From IMG/VR virus record IMGVR_UViG_3300027852_000117, positions 1 through 34,187 of that record: a stretch of 34,187 nt of DNA, one strand, 5' to 3'. How positions within the stretch are numbered: the first letter of the stretch is position 1; every line of letters starts with the position of its first letter. Under the pieces are notes generated by a model. It did not search any database, was not told the origin of the DNA, and saw only the letters and a list, made by a program, of their open reading frames with translations. The translations under genes and the position numbers were made by a program. This document shows, piece by piece, positions 8,760 to 17,033 of the stretch. The DNA is from a virus.

Positions 8760-9416
8760 TTTTTTCCGTCAAAACCCCTGAACAAAAAGATAAAATAAGG
8801 TCATTAAGATAATGTTTTATGGTGTCAAAGCTGTAAAAAGTAATGGCTGAGTATATTGCCTGCTGGTTTATGCCGCCGAATGAGTCCATCCAGCAGGTTG
8901 ATTGTGCGATTTCGATTGCCAGGGCTGCGATGCGTGGAAGATTGCCTGGCGGCGCATTATCACAGCCTTCGCACACAGGCGTTCTGTTTTTTATTTTGGC
9001 GTTTTCCCGGCATGTTTTGCACATTTTCGGGCTATGTCTGCATGTCCATTTCCCGTATTCAAAGACTTTTTTTTTACAGTGTCCCATTGAGCCACAGCAT
9101 CGGCCATAATCCTGTATGCCAGTTTGTCATTTGCTGAAAACAGCATGGCTTTTGCATCCGTAGAGCATGTTACAGGCTCGCTTTTATGGTCAACAATATC
9201 TGACCAGCCCACAACATGCTCTATGCACCAATAGTATGCGAACAACGTAACACGTACGCTTTCTATGTTGTTGCCCTTTGTATTATCAGGCACATCCTGT
9301 AATGATTTTAATATGCAGCGTGTCCTGGACGGAAGTGTCTCAGGGATTACAAAAAAAACTGCATCGTCAATTGTTATTTCAAGCTTTGCTATGTTTTTTA
9401 ATTGCATTTTGTTCAT
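8746..9416 (-). CDS. frameshifted tail assembly chaperone (G-T-like fusion)
   Basis: Predicted product of a -1 ribosomal frameshift at 9066-9072. Residues 1-117 of the zero-frame chaperone are followed by 106 residues from the -1 frame, giving about 223 aa. In lambda, gpG and gpGT coat the tape measure and recruit tube subunits; the pair always lies between the tube and tape measure genes, as here. The extension starts VFEYGKWTC and is rich in cysteine: WTC, KMCKTCRENA and VCEGCDN give CxxC-type pairs that could bind zinc. It then becomes helical and ends just inside the tape measure gene. The -1 frame has an ATG at 9087 but no good ribosome site before it, which favours fusion over separate translation. 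Confidence 0.75.
8991..9416 (-). CDS. tail assembly chaperone (G-like), zero frame
   Basis: 141 aa, the unshifted product. It begins with MNKMQLKNIAKLEITIDDAV, has a beta-rich N-terminus and a helical region (VRVTLFAYYWCIEHVVGW), and ends TPK before TAA at 8991. The 115-KKK-117 codons are the slip site. Position between the tail tube gene and tape measure, and the overlap with a long -1 frame, identify it; sequence similarity to any named chaperone cannot be seen by eye. A REP-containing gap of 161 bases separates it from the tube gene. Confidence 0.75.
   Translation of the reverse strand: MNKMQLKNIAKLEITIDDAVFFVIPETLPSRTRCILKSLQDVPDNTKGNNIESVRVTLFAYYWCIEHVVGWSDIVDHKSEPVTCSTDAKAMLFSANDKLAYRIMADAVAQWDTVKKKSLNTGNGHADIARKCAKHAGKTPK
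9066..9072 (-). promoter_or_regulatory. -1 ribosomal slippery site A AAA AAG
   Basis: On the minus strand a run of nine A is followed by G. In the zero frame this reads GTA AAA AAA AAG, so the heptamer A AAA AAG lies exactly in the phase needed for tandem -1 slippage; AAG is codon 117. This heptamer is the most efficient bacterial type, as in dnaX. A weak CGGG/CCCG stem can be drawn downstream; no strong pseudoknot is obvious. Confidence 0.85.
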
Positions 9417-9422
9417 CCTTTA

Positions 9423-9517
9423 TGGATTCCCGCCTTCGCGGGAATGACGACATGGATCCCCGCCTTCGCGGGAATGACGATTATGATTGTGGAGACGGGC
9501 GAACACAAGATTCGCCC
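9423..9517. repeat. REP-like palindromes between tube and chaperone genes
   Basis: Two direct 28-bp copies (9423-9450 and 9453-9480) contain the hairpin CCCGCCTTCGCGGG followed by AATGACGA. A third palindrome, GGGCGAA...TTCGCCC, is at 9497-9517. They are host-type intergenic repeats rather than phage structure. The gap 9417-9577 has no gene. Confidence 0.8.
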
Positions 9518-9577
9518 CTACCCAAAACATTTAATAATTCATCCAACCAAAAACCCAAAACCCACAACCCAAAACCT

Positions 9578-10522
9578 TTAATACGATGCCTGGTCGTTAA
9601 TAAGAACAGCCTGAAAACATGTGTCGTCAGGTGATGCATTCTGAAAATAACCTGTAAATTCAAGTGATACCCAGATTCCTCCAGGGCCTGACAGCTCAGG
9701 AGAGTTTCGTTTATACGTCAGCTCATTTATTGTGAGCTCAAGGGAATTTGTGCCTGATGTGAATGTTGTCACCAGGCTTGATTCAGTGCTGTCTATTGCT
9801 TTGTCTAACAGGGTTGCATCCTCAAACATCGCCTCCAGGGATCCTGAAATAGAGACAATTCCTTCAGGCAGCGCCCCTCGGATTCCGCCGCCGCCTATTA
9901 CGTATGAACCTGCATCCAGATTATTTGCAAAGGACATTTTCAGGTTACGCGCAGTGGCAAGAGAGCTGCCTCCTTCTGTTATTGCAGCCTGAAAGTTTTG
10001 AAATTTCGTCAGGGCAAGCTCATCCGGAGCGGCATCAAATGAAGATGTATCAAGGGTTTCTTTTGCGCCTATAATTCCAAAATCTGCAGTCAGTTCATTA
10101 TCTCCGCCAATATCAATACTCATTGAATCTATCTTGCAGCCGTTAAAGAGAAAAAACTGATTGATATCTGTAAAACCCTGTTCGATAACGAGGGATGGAA
10201 CATCATCTGAAACCTGAAAAGTATGATTATAGGGGCCTGTGCCTGTTGTGACAGGATCTCCGAGCAAAGCCTTTAGCCAGTTCCCAAAATTCAGGATATC
10301 AACAGGCACTGTTATACTGCCTGAAACATCAATATTACCGTCTGACGGTTCAATAGGATCACGACGGCCTGTAATTGTTGCAGATTCAATCTGATTGCGT
10401 GTTGATTTTAATGCTGATGAGTTGACAGGGCATAATATGCCTGCCGGTGTATCAGGTGTTGAGCCGTATGTTGTTTCAAAATCTATTACTATTTGTCCCT
10501 TGCTTCCCTTTGCCTGTGCCAT
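9578..10522 (-). CDS. major tail tube protein
   Basis: 314 aa from the ATG at 10522, which has AGGAG eight bases upstream; an open frame continues further upstream but without a ribosome site. The protein starts MAQAKGSKGQIVIDFETTYG, the usual opening of siphovirus tube proteins of this type, with TPDTPAGILCPVNSSALK next. It is mostly beta and acidic, with Ser/Thr/Gly-rich strands to the end. It follows the gp37 gene by four bases and precedes the tail chaperones, the standard order. Its length exceeds that of the lambda tube protein (246 aa), suggesting an extra surface domain. Confidence 0.82.
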   Translation of the reverse strand: MAQAKGSKGQIVIDFETTYGSTPDTPAGILCPVNSSALKSTRNQIESATITGRRDPIEPSDGNIDVSGSITVPVDILNFGNWLKALLGDPVTTGTGPYNHTFQVSDDVPSLVIEQGFTDINQFFLFNGCKIDSMSIDIGGDNELTADFGIIGAKETLDTSSFDAAPDELALTKFQNFQAAITEGGSSLATARNLKMSFANNLDAGSYVIGGGGIRGALPEGIVSISGSLEAMFEDATLLDKAIDSTESSLVTTFTSGTNSLELTINELTYKRNSPELSGPGGIWVSLEFTGYFQNASPDDTCFQAVLINDQASY

Positions 10523-10526
10523 AGTT

Positions 10527-10943
10527 TTATACTCCTGTTGTTTCTGCTGTGATTGTATATTCCAGGCCGTACACATATGTGCCGGAATCTGCAAAAACCA
10601 GATCCTCGGTTACAGGCCACGACCTGCCGTATGATGTAATTAGACCTATTAATTTTTCCCTGACTTTTTCAATCATATCAAAACTGTCAGATGCACCGGC
10701 CGAGTTTGAGCGCATGTTTTTTATCACTGCGAGGACTGTGAAAGTCATTACATGTTTCGCTATTGCAGCGCCTATGATCTCCGCAGGCACAAACCGTGCA
10801 CCTGCATATACAACAAGCAGGGCAGGGAGCTTATAAGGCTGTTTGATCAGTTCCTCAAAATCTCCTATGCCTGAATCAACCGTAATTACAGATTCAATTG
10901 TTTCAAGCGCTGTTATAATCTCTGCCTGTGTTTCAAGAATCAT
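10527..10943 (-). CDS. Mu gp37-like tail completion protein
   Basis: 138 aa. The pattern fits the Gp37 family of Mu-like phages: ILETQAEIITALETIESV, then FEELIKQPYKLPALLVVYAG and the C-terminal GLEYTITAETTGV. The family works at the head-tail joint or tail terminus. It starts in an ATGA-type overlap with the gpG-like gene and ends four bases before the tube gene, inside that gene's ribosome site, so expression is coupled. No enzymatic motif. Confidence 0.78.
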   Translation of the reverse strand: MILETQAEIITALETIESVITVDSGIGDFEELIKQPYKLPALLVVYAGARFVPAEIIGAAIAKHVMTFTVLAVIKNMRSNSAGASDSFDMIEKVREKLIGLITSYGRSWPVTEDLVFADSGTYVYGLEYTITAETTGV

Positions 10944-11443
10944 TTTAATATTTTCCGCAGATAATCGTTTATTATCAAAGTAATCTCTCTTTGATTTTCT
11001 GTGTTTACTCCAAGATGCCGCCTGACCGGAATTAATGCAGCGAGCCCCCTGCCTGCCCTGCCTCCAAACTGATGCACGGCTGCATAATCTTTGCTTGTTT
11101 TGTCAGGACTTACTACAACAAAATCCATACCTGCCCGGTACACGGTTCTGCGCAGATGATGATCTTTTGTCAAAATCTTTCTGCCTGTAAGAAATTTTTG
11201 AAAGGCGCCGGTTATTCCGCCTTTTTTTGTATACTTTTTTTTTCCGTAGGCTGAATATAAGGTTCTGATCTTCAAGGGCTTCCAGGGCTTTCCATCAGGG
11301 TCTTTTTCATCTTTGAAAAGCTTTTCCCTTTCCCTGACCATATATTCTCCCACCGACTTCATTGCCGGCTTTAGATTAATGTTCTTTGCCAGGGCTTTAT
11401 TGATTGCTCTGTCTTGTATTTGTACGTCTATGCTTATACCCAT
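10940..11443 (-). CDS. phage virion morphogenesis protein (Mu gpG / P2 gpS family)
   Basis: 167 aa, basic. The family signature is visible as KDPDGKPWKPLKIRTLYSA and GRKILTKDHHLRRTVYRAG, then YAAVHQFGGRAGR followed by the basic proline motif LIPVRRHLG. These proteins finish the tail end or head-tail connection. The gene overlaps gp37 by 4 bases and follows the gp36 gene by one base. Family call is firm; precise step in assembly is by analogy. Confidence 0.87.
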   Translation of the reverse strand: MGISIDVQIQDRAINKALAKNINLKPAMKSVGEYMVREREKLFKDEKDPDGKPWKPLKIRTLYSAYGKKKYTKKGGITGAFQKFLTGRKILTKDHHLRRTVYRAGMDFVVVSPDKTSKDYAAVHQFGGRAGRGLAALIPVRRHLGVNTENQREITLIINDYLRKILK

Positions 11444-11444
11444 A

Positions 11445-11894
11445 TCAGTAATTATCCAGTGAGCCTGCAGAGCTGTCTGATGTACGGCCTGTTGAAAAGA
11501 TACGGTCTGTTTTTACAGTAGACACACCAACAGTATCCTGCGAAGTTTCAGCAGGGGCATTGGGGCCGAGTGAAACTGACCCGCTTGATACTCTTTCGAG
11601 AAACCGTATATCATCCTTATGCCTTGAGCTTCGGTTCTCATTGTATATCTGCCGCCGGGAAAAAAGATTATAAATGGCGATATCTACTGAACGCTTACGG
11701 ATAATATCAGGCACGGGATCAAAGGGCACAGTGTAGCGTTCTGCACAATATGAGTTAATTTCCGCATCTGCATCCGCAATGGCCCGATCCGTTATGGAAG
11801 CGTCCACAATTCCAAGATCCTCATCATCTGTGAGCTGTATCAGCTCACTTTCAGGGATCTGTTCTTTTATGTCGTCAAGGGTGCAATAGGCCAT
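11445..11894 (-). CDS. DUF1320 / Mu gp36-like head-tail connector
   Basis: 149 aa. MAYCTLDDIKEQIPESELIQ and the helical RAIADADAEINSYCAERYTV, VPDIIRKRSVDIAIYNLFSRR are the standard DUF1320 pattern. The family joins the portal to the tail. Its start overlaps the stop of the upstream 55-aa gene (TAATG). The last 45 residues are low-complexity Ser/Thr-rich and probably disordered. Confidence 0.87.
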   Translation of the reverse strand: MAYCTLDDIKEQIPESELIQLTDDEDLGIVDASITDRAIADADAEINSYCAERYTVPFDPVPDIIRKRSVDIAIYNLFSRRQIYNENRSSRHKDDIRFLERVSSGSVSLGPNAPAETSQDTVGVSTVKTDRIFSTGRTSDSSAGSLDNY

Positions 11895-12061
11895 TATTTA
11901 ACCTCTTTTCCCTTGTTTTTTACTTGCACAAATTTTTGTTTTTTATCCGCCAGCAAATCTTTCGCAACATCTTCAGCATACTCTACTATCTCGCCCTTTA
12001 TATGCGCAGGATGCCCTCCAATATTAACGGATGGACTTGGACCCATGTATTTTATTTTCAT
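11894..12061 (-). CDS. 55-aa small head/connector protein
   Basis: Short gene between capsid and gp36. It encodes MKIKYMGPSPSVNIGGHPAH, then IKGEIVEYAEDVAKDLLADK and a lysine-rich end. The stop TAA shares its last base with the next start, which is strong evidence of a real coupled gene. It has the place of the small gp35-like protein of Mu relatives. GPSPSVNIGG followed by KGEIVEV-like sequence is common in such proteins. Function is unknown. Confidence 0.72.
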   Translation of the reverse strand: MKIKYMGPSPSVNIGGHPAHIKGEIVEYAEDVAKDLLADKKQKFVQVKNKGKEVK

Positions 12062-12120
12062 TTTTGTCCTTTTTTGTGTTTCATTCGGCAGGGGCGGATT
12101 CTATATCCGCCCCCGGCTTA

Positions 12121-13101
12121 TTATGTTGCGTATGTATCTGCCCATAGATACCCAACATCAGAGGCCACTACTGCGATGTCTGTCTCCTCTGCAACCTCAT
12201 ATACGTCCTGATGTTCCGCTTTTTCCCGCCACGTTGTTGTTCTTCGCGGCTGTCCGTTTTCGTATGCAATCCTGACCTGCAAACCTGCGGTAAGCATTTT
12301 TAAGCCAATTTTTGGGGCGCGATGATAAAGAAAACCCATGCCTTTGCCTGCATTGACCGTCCAGATATCGACGGCATTAAAATCCGTACCTGCTGCGGTT
12401 TCTTCAGCGTCTGAATATACTGCAGATCCTATAAGCACCTGATCAAGATCAAGGATGGCTGCAAGCAGCTCAGCTGTTAAAACCCCGCGCTGGGTGTACT
12501 TGATTTTGTCTAAGACTGCCTCGCACTCCTTGAGCGCCATATAGGTTGCAAAATCGAGAACTAATGTGTTTGGCCTGACTCCGGTTGCAGCTTTAATCGC
12601 CTTTGTGCCTGTTATTATATCTGCAAGAAATGTATTTGTTGATCCTGCAGGCGCCCATAACCCTTCAGCATCTGCTCCGCCTGAATTTCCGTCCACCCAG
12701 GTTGTACCGGTAACAGCGGCCGCAATTCTTCTTTCTTTTTTAAGATCAACCTTGTCTGATGCCAGCTCTATGGCATCCTGATCCGGCTTGATCGCAGGAG
12801 CGCCCTGGCTTTGAACAAATCTCCTGTCTTCATCCGTAACTTCAGATGCAAATGCATATTCTTTTGTTGAAAGCGAAACACTGGTGAGAGGATATGACCC
12901 GCGCTGCGCTCTTGTCCCAGGGGCGCGAATGCCAGCCTCATCCCTGAACCATGCTCCTTTCTGATACTTTGTGATTTTTGCTTTTGGGTCTGCTCCATCA
13001 AGGATGGGAAAAACCTGATCCGCTATATAATCTTTGTTTTTGTAGGCTGCGGACACGTTTGCAAGCGGCCCTGCTACTATTAAGTCTTTTATTCCTGGCA
13101 T
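12121..13101 (-). CDS. major capsid protein
   Basis: 326 aa, close in size to other HK97-fold capsid proteins of Mu-like siphophages. It begins MPGIKDLIVAGPLANVSAAY, with DYIADQVFPIL and a conserved FRDEAGIRAPGTRAQRGSYP loop. Later KYTQRGVLTAELLAAILDLD and LGWADTYAT-like ends (VGYLWADTYAT) occur in this family. It follows the decoration-type and protease/scaffold genes, the normal order. The first codons are preceded by AAGGAGA. No separate scaffold gene is needed because the upstream protease gene carries a scaffold-like C-terminus. Confidence 0.9.
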   Translation of the reverse strand: MPGIKDLIVAGPLANVSAAYKNKDYIADQVFPILDGADPKAKITKYQKGAWFRDEAGIRAPGTRAQRGSYPLTSVSLSTKEYAFASEVTDEDRRFVQSQGAPAIKPDQDAIELASDKVDLKKERRIAAAVTGTTWVDGNSGGADAEGLWAPAGSTNTFLADIITGTKAIKAATGVRPNTLVLDFATYMALKECEAVLDKIKYTQRGVLTAELLAAILDLDQVLIGSAVYSDAEETAAGTDFNAVDIWTVNAGKGMGFLYHRAPKIGLKMLTAGLQVRIAYENGQPRRTTTWREKAEHQDVYEVAEETDIAVVASDVGYLWADTYAT

Positions 13102-13132
13102 TTAACGATCTCCTTATTTTGTGTTTTTTGTA

Positions 13133-13158
13133 AAGACGGGTTTCAACCCCGTAAAGTT
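13133..13158. repeat. REP-like fragment ACGGGTTTCAACCCCGT
   Basis: Short palindromic fragment with ACGGGTTTCAACCCCGT between the capsid and decoration genes. It is related to the copies at 13596 and 13661. Confidence 0.5.
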
Positions 13159-13168
13159 CAGCCTGCTG

Positions 13169-13564
13169 CTACGCGTGGACAGTCAACGGAGCAAGAAGAA
13201 TACTGCCGAGATCGTCTTCGGCGCCACCTTCAAGCAAAAGACCGGCAGTGTATGCTGTCGCCGCTGCAGCCTTTGCCTTTCCTGCGTCTGTTGCGCCAAT
13301 ATATTCCAGTGTGGCAAGCACTCCTGCTGTAAGGGTTGCCCCCAAAATCACCTTTGATACCCCTCCGCAGCCCACCGGCCGGACTGCAGCGGCTTCCCCT
13401 GCTGCAGGCGCATTCTGAAGGACACCAAGCGGAATATCAGTTGCCGCGTTTGGCCTGCGAACCTTTTTGCTTGTTGTATCAAGAACTACGAATCTATATT
13501 GATCGCTTGAAAGATCTTCGTCTGCCTCAAAAGACAGGTCTATTACTTTATTTTCGGTTGCCAT
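13169..13564 (-). CDS. capsid decoration-like protein (DUF2190-like)
   Basis: 131 aa, small, Ala/Gly-rich and beta. FVVLDTTSKKVRRPNAATDIPLGVLQNAP is the pattern of small capsid-associated proteins, and GVLATLEYIGATDAGKAKAA follows. It sits between protease/scaffold and capsid genes, where decoration or head-stabilising proteins are found. The flanks on both sides hold REP-like fragments, so it is bracketed by host repeats. Confidence 0.7.
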   Translation of the reverse strand: MATENKVIDLSFEADEDLSSDQYRFVVLDTTSKKVRRPNAATDIPLGVLQNAPAAGEAAAVRPVGCGGVSKVILGATLTAGVLATLEYIGATDAGKAKAAAATAYTAGLLLEGGAEDDLGSILLAPLTVHA

Positions 13565-13584
13565 CTTATTTTTTCCCCTTTCGT

Positions 13585-13688
13585 TTTATATTGATAGATA
13601 CGGGTTTTAAACAAGGGCAGCTACGGGGAGCTGCCCCTACATCACCGCCGTTTTCTATTGATAGAGACGGGTTTCAAAGCTGTCTCTA
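13585..13688. repeat. compound REP-like element
   Basis: Contains TTGATAGATACGGGTTTTAA, the palindrome GGGCAGCTACGGGGAGCTGCCC, the tail CCCCTACATCACCGCCG shared with 21454-21470, and TTGATAGAGACGGGTTTCAA with GTCTCTAC. It fills the gap between the protease/scaffold and decoration genes. Confidence 0.75.
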
Positions 13689-13690
13689 CG

Positions 13691-14809
13691 TTATCCCTTC
13701 ATTTCATCCATGTATTCTGTCACAAGGCCCGGGTGTTCCGTCTGTACTTCTGCAAAAGCGGCGCTGTACCCGATCTTTTTTTCTGACATTTTTTCTTTCG
13801 TGTATTTCTCCAGCTTTGCGGCTGCATCGCCTGTACTGATATCCGTGTCTCTTAACGCAATCTCTTTGAAGTTCACGGTTTTTGGCAATTCTTCCAAAAA
13901 GTTTTTGAACCAGGCAAGCTGTGATTCTTTGCTTTTTCCTTCTGAAAATTCAATTTCATCCACGGCCTCAAGGCTTTGCATGAATTCTGAGAGCCCTGAT
14001 TTAGCCCATGCAGGGATTATCTTTCCCTCATTGAGCATTGTATCGCAAAAAGATGAAATCTGCTGTCTAACGGCCTCCTGTTTGGCCGTGCGCTGTTTTT
14101 CAGCAAACTCGGCTTCAACTTTTTTGCGTTCTTCTCCAGCCGCCTGTGTTTTTGCTGCCTCCATCTGCTCTTCTGTAAACATTGCATCCTCCTCTTGTGT
14201 TTTTGTTTCACTGAAACCGGCTTCTATTGAGTCCGGTTTCAGTGAAGCTGTTTTTTCGTCTTCTACGGTCTTTATATCCCAGTCTGGTATTATTGCGTCG
14301 GCAGTCTCCCTCCCTTCGTTTTCCAGCAGCCATTCTCTTAATTTTCTGAACACGTCTGCTATGGTTTGCCATGTCCAGGGGTTTGTTTCTGAAAACTCAA
14401 ACGTCATTGCATCGTCATCATCTGAAAACGACAGATCAGTTAAACCCTTGACCGCCGGCGGCATAGCTCCAAGAAAGCCCACATGGCGAAGCCTGCCGTC
14501 CGGATAAAAACTTGCGGATCGTTTTTTGTACATTCCCTTTGCCACAGCGTCTTTAAACTCCGGAACAATATCTTTGAACTTTGCCAAAAGCAGGTTCCCT
14601 GATTTTTTCAGATCTGCAACCCATCCGAACGCCGGGGCATTGTCTTTTGGATGCCCTACAACAACAGGAGGCTCATGCTTTTTTGCGCTGAATGTTGCAA
14701 CGGCTCTATCGATAACGGCATCGCCGTCGTGCTCACGGCCAGTGCTGTCAATCTGTTTTCCTCCCCTGAAAATTTCAATCCAGTCATCAAACCCTTTAAA
14801 GTTTTTCAT
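13691..14809 (-). CDS. Mu I-type prohead protease with scaffold C-terminus
   Basis: 372 aa. The N-terminal ~150 residues are the Mu-like protease domain: GGKQIDSTGREHDGDAVIDR, PPVVVGHPKDNAPAFGWVAD, SASFYPDGRLRHVGFLGAMP. In Mu the I protein is the serine protease that matures the prohead, and an internal start makes the Z scaffold from the same gene. Here the second half (about 190-372) is charged and helical (AKTQAAGEERKKVEAEFAEKQ) and fits a scaffold. A possible internal start is MFTEEQMEAAKTQ, preceded on the message by AGGAGG, so a separate scaffold protein from residue 209 onward is likely. Confidence 0.9.
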   Translation of the reverse strand: MKNFKGFDDWIEIFRGGKQIDSTGREHDGDAVIDRAVATFSAKKHEPPVVVGHPKDNAPAFGWVADLKKSGNLLLAKFKDIVPEFKDAVAKGMYKKRSASFYPDGRLRHVGFLGAMPPAVKGLTDLSFSDDDDAMTFEFSETNPWTWQTIADVFRKLREWLLENEGRETADAIIPDWDIKTVEDEKTASLKPDSIEAGFSETKTQEEDAMFTEEQMEAAKTQAAGEERKKVEAEFAEKQRTAKQEAVRQQISSFCDTMLNEGKIIPAWAKSGLSEFMQSLEAVDEIEFSEGKSKESQLAWFKNFLEELPKTVNFKEIALRDTDISTGDAAAKLEKYTKEKMSEKKIGYSAAFAEVQTEHPGLVTEYMDEMKG

Positions 14810-14818
14810 TATTCTTCC

Positions 14819-15565
14819 TTATGTTGTTTTTAAATGTTTTTGCAGGCCTGCCGGATACTTTGAAAGATCAATCTTCCATTTTTCCTGACCTGCAGCTTCG
14901 CCAACGTTATAATCCCAGCCAGGGTCAATGCCTTTTGGAACTGTGTGTGTTTTTTTAGTCTTTTTATCTGTCCACCGGTATGTCCCGTCATCAGGTGCCT
15001 TGTCTACATCCCTGCCGAGACGTTCTAAATCACGTTCAGATAAGGCAAACACCTTGCACTTGCAGCCCCAGCCGTTTGGCGGATAATGTGTCTGCCACCA
15101 GGGATCGTCTGCAGGCAGGATTTTTCCGTCCCAGGCGAGATGCTCAGGTCTTGGATTGACAGAGTCTCCGTGCCTGTACTCCCAGTACGGCCTGTCTTTC
15201 AAAGTATCCGGATCTGTCATCTGCGCATATCTGCCTGCTGAATATGCAGTGCGGATATTTGTTTCAAAAATTATACGGGTTCTCCAGTTGCGTCCGCCCT
15301 TGTATGCCCAGCCGTGCTTTTCAACAATTTCGTCAAAATCTTTTCTGAACTGCGATAGTGTCATGCCTTCGGATATTGACTTTTCAACAGTCTCGTAAAA
15401 ATCGGTCAGAAGGTCTGCCTTCATTGCCCCTGCAACCATAAAGCCCCTGGAGTGCATACCTTTCCAGAGATCGTTCCAGCGCCTGGTCGGGATGTTGATC
15501 TTGCCCTTGAAAAACTCTATTGCTTCGTCAAAGGATAAATTTTCAAGATGAGGATCAATCGTCAT
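14819..15565 (-). CDS. Mu gp30/F-like head morphogenesis protein
   Basis: 248 aa. The minor-head-protein signature of the Mu F / SPP1 gp7 family is near-complete: FETNIRTAYSAGRYAQM, YWEYRHGDSVNPRPEHLAWDG, PWWQTHYPPNGWGCKC. The Cys pair in GWGCKC is conserved in the family. It is shorter than Mu gp30 (over 400 aa), so the long C-terminal region is absent. It overlaps the end of the portal gene by 11 bases. Confidence 0.9.
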   Translation of the reverse strand: MTIDPHLENLSFDEAIEFFKGKINIPTRRWNDLWKGMHSRGFMVAGAMKADLLTDFYETVEKSISEGMTLSQFRKDFDEIVEKHGWAYKGGRNWRTRIIFETNIRTAYSAGRYAQMTDPDTLKDRPYWEYRHGDSVNPRPEHLAWDGKILPADDPWWQTHYPPNGWGCKCKVFALSERDLERLGRDVDKAPDDGTYRWTDKKTKKTHTVPKGIDPGWDYNVGEAAGQEKWKIDLSKYPAGLQKHLKTT

Positions 15566-17033
15566 TAATCACCTCATAGCGTCCTGAAAGTTCGGCTGCT
15601 GTAAATGCCTTTTGCATGAGACTGCCAAGCTCAGATGCATTCATCTTCGGGTACAGATCAAGAAGACCGTCTCTGACCTCTTCGAGGGTTTCTGATTTAC
15701 TCACAAGGGCTTTTATTTTTTCCGTAAAATCATCAACCATTCCGGCAGATTCAACATCCAGCCTGTCTGCAAGAACATCGGCCAGATCATGCGCTGTGCC
15801 TGATGAAAACTCTTTTTCAATGCCCATTAGTGCCTGTTTTCCGGCCACTTGCCCTATAACTGCCTCATTATCGTTTGCCAAAGGGATGTTATAGGTTTCG
15901 CTTATATATGTTTCTGGTATCCGTTTGCCCATTCCCATGTCTGTAATGATAATCTTGTCACGATCTGCAAGAGGTTTTAAGTCTTTTTCCTCTTCAGTAC
16001 GAGTGTGCAGCCTGGGATAGTTTGACACACCTGGAAAATTATAATCTGTAATCCACTTTATCAGGCTGTTATTCATGCACTCATCAAGCAGCCCTGCATC
16101 CGCTTCCATAACATCCTGCCTTGTTTCATTCTGAGCGTCTTCATTGCCGAGTTTGCCGGGCGTCCCCTCTGTTGTAGCTGTCTGGCCTAACACGGCTTTT
16201 GAGATTTGTTTGTCCATATATTCGCACAGAGACTCATATGTAACGTTCCCGGAGCGTGTTGCCTCCAGCAGATCAATTGCCATTGTATCCGGTATTTTTA
16301 CACCAGCTTCATTCTGTATTGCATCAATTGCATCGAGAAGCGCTGATTGCTGGTCCGGTTCTGTGCCTGATGGATATTTTCCAACAGCAGTCGGCATGCC
16401 GAACTTTTCAAGAAACACCATCCAGAACTTAATTCCATGTTTCTTAAACCATACCGGCCACCAGAGTTTTTGCCCCAGGCCTTTGCCATAGGGATTGTCT
16501 GATGAACCGTATGTAAACCGTATAAATTTGCGATCGGGAACCGGCTCCCCTTCAATCATGTTTTGAGGCGTTAACAGCCGTAACTGCCGGTCTGTAGTAA
16601 AAGAAAACCGTCTTGGATGTTTCGCACGGATGCGCCGGGGCAAAATATTACCGTTTTTAATCTCCCAGATCACTTCTGAAACATAAAAACCGTACAAAAT
16701 CGCCTGCAGGAGTTCCTGTCGCATCTGGTTGAAATTTGTGTTTTTAAGCGCATCTTTTACAAATTCGGTTATTTTTTCAGCGGGCGCTGTATCTTCTCCA
16801 GGCAGTATCTCCCAGTCTTTGCTGATTACGGAAAAAGATCTGGACTGCAAAACAGCGCCGGCATGGGGGTCACGGTCCACTTCATCATAAAGTTTCAGCC
16901 CCTTGCCGCCGGCTTCGGTGCGCAAGGTAGGGTCGGGGTTTTCAAGGCGCTTGATCCAGCCGGCAAAAACATCAATATCTTTTTCAGCAGTTGCAATTTC
17001 GTCTGTGATTATTGTTTTATTTTTTTCCTGCAT
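15555..17033 (-). CDS. portal protein (DUF935, Mu gp29-like)
   Basis: 492 aa; Mu gp29 is about 510. Family landmarks are LKLYDEVDRDPHAGAVLQSRSFSV (quoted in part), VIWEIKNGNILPRRIRAKHP, FGMPTAVGKYPSG and KAVLGQTATTEGTPGKLGNED. The portal is the twelve-subunit ring at one vertex through which DNA is packed and leaves. The gene starts one base after the terminase stop. No frame problem. Confidence 0.93.
   Translation of the reverse strand: MQEKNKTIITDEIATAEKDIDVFAGWIKRLENPDPTLRTEAGGKGLKLYDEVDRDPHAGAVLQSRSFSVISKDWEILPGEDTAPAEKITEFVKDALKNTNFNQMRQELLQAILYGFYVSEVIWEIKNGNILPRRIRAKHPRRFSFTTDRQLRLLTPQNMIEGEPVPDRKFIRFTYGSSDNPYGKGLGQKLWWPVWFKKHGIKFWMVFLEKFGMPTAVGKYPSGTEPDQQSALLDAIDAIQNEAGVKIPDTMAIDLLEATRSGNVTYESLCEYMDKQISKAVLGQTATTEGTPGKLGNEDAQNETRQDVMEADAGLLDECMNNSLIKWITDYNFPGVSNYPRLHTRTEEEKDLKPLADRDKIIITDMGMGKRIPETYISETYNIPLANDNEAVIGQVAGKQALMGIEKEFSSGTAHDLADVLADRLDVESAGMVDDFTEKIKALVSKSETLEEVRDGLLDLYPKMNASELGSLMQKAFTAAELSGRYEVINDD

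Noticed and set aside
8746-9087. Independent gene starting at the ATG at 9087
   Set aside because: No ribosome site, deep overlap with the chaperone and an exact slippery heptamer make a -1 fusion the better reading.
9423-9480. Two direct 28-bp repeats as a possible CRISPR
   Set aside because: Only two copies with a 2-base gap and a palindromic core; they are REP-type units.
13710-14507. 265-codon plus-strand open frame
   Set aside because: Antisense to the well supported protease/scaffold gene; Ser/Phe-rich shadow product.
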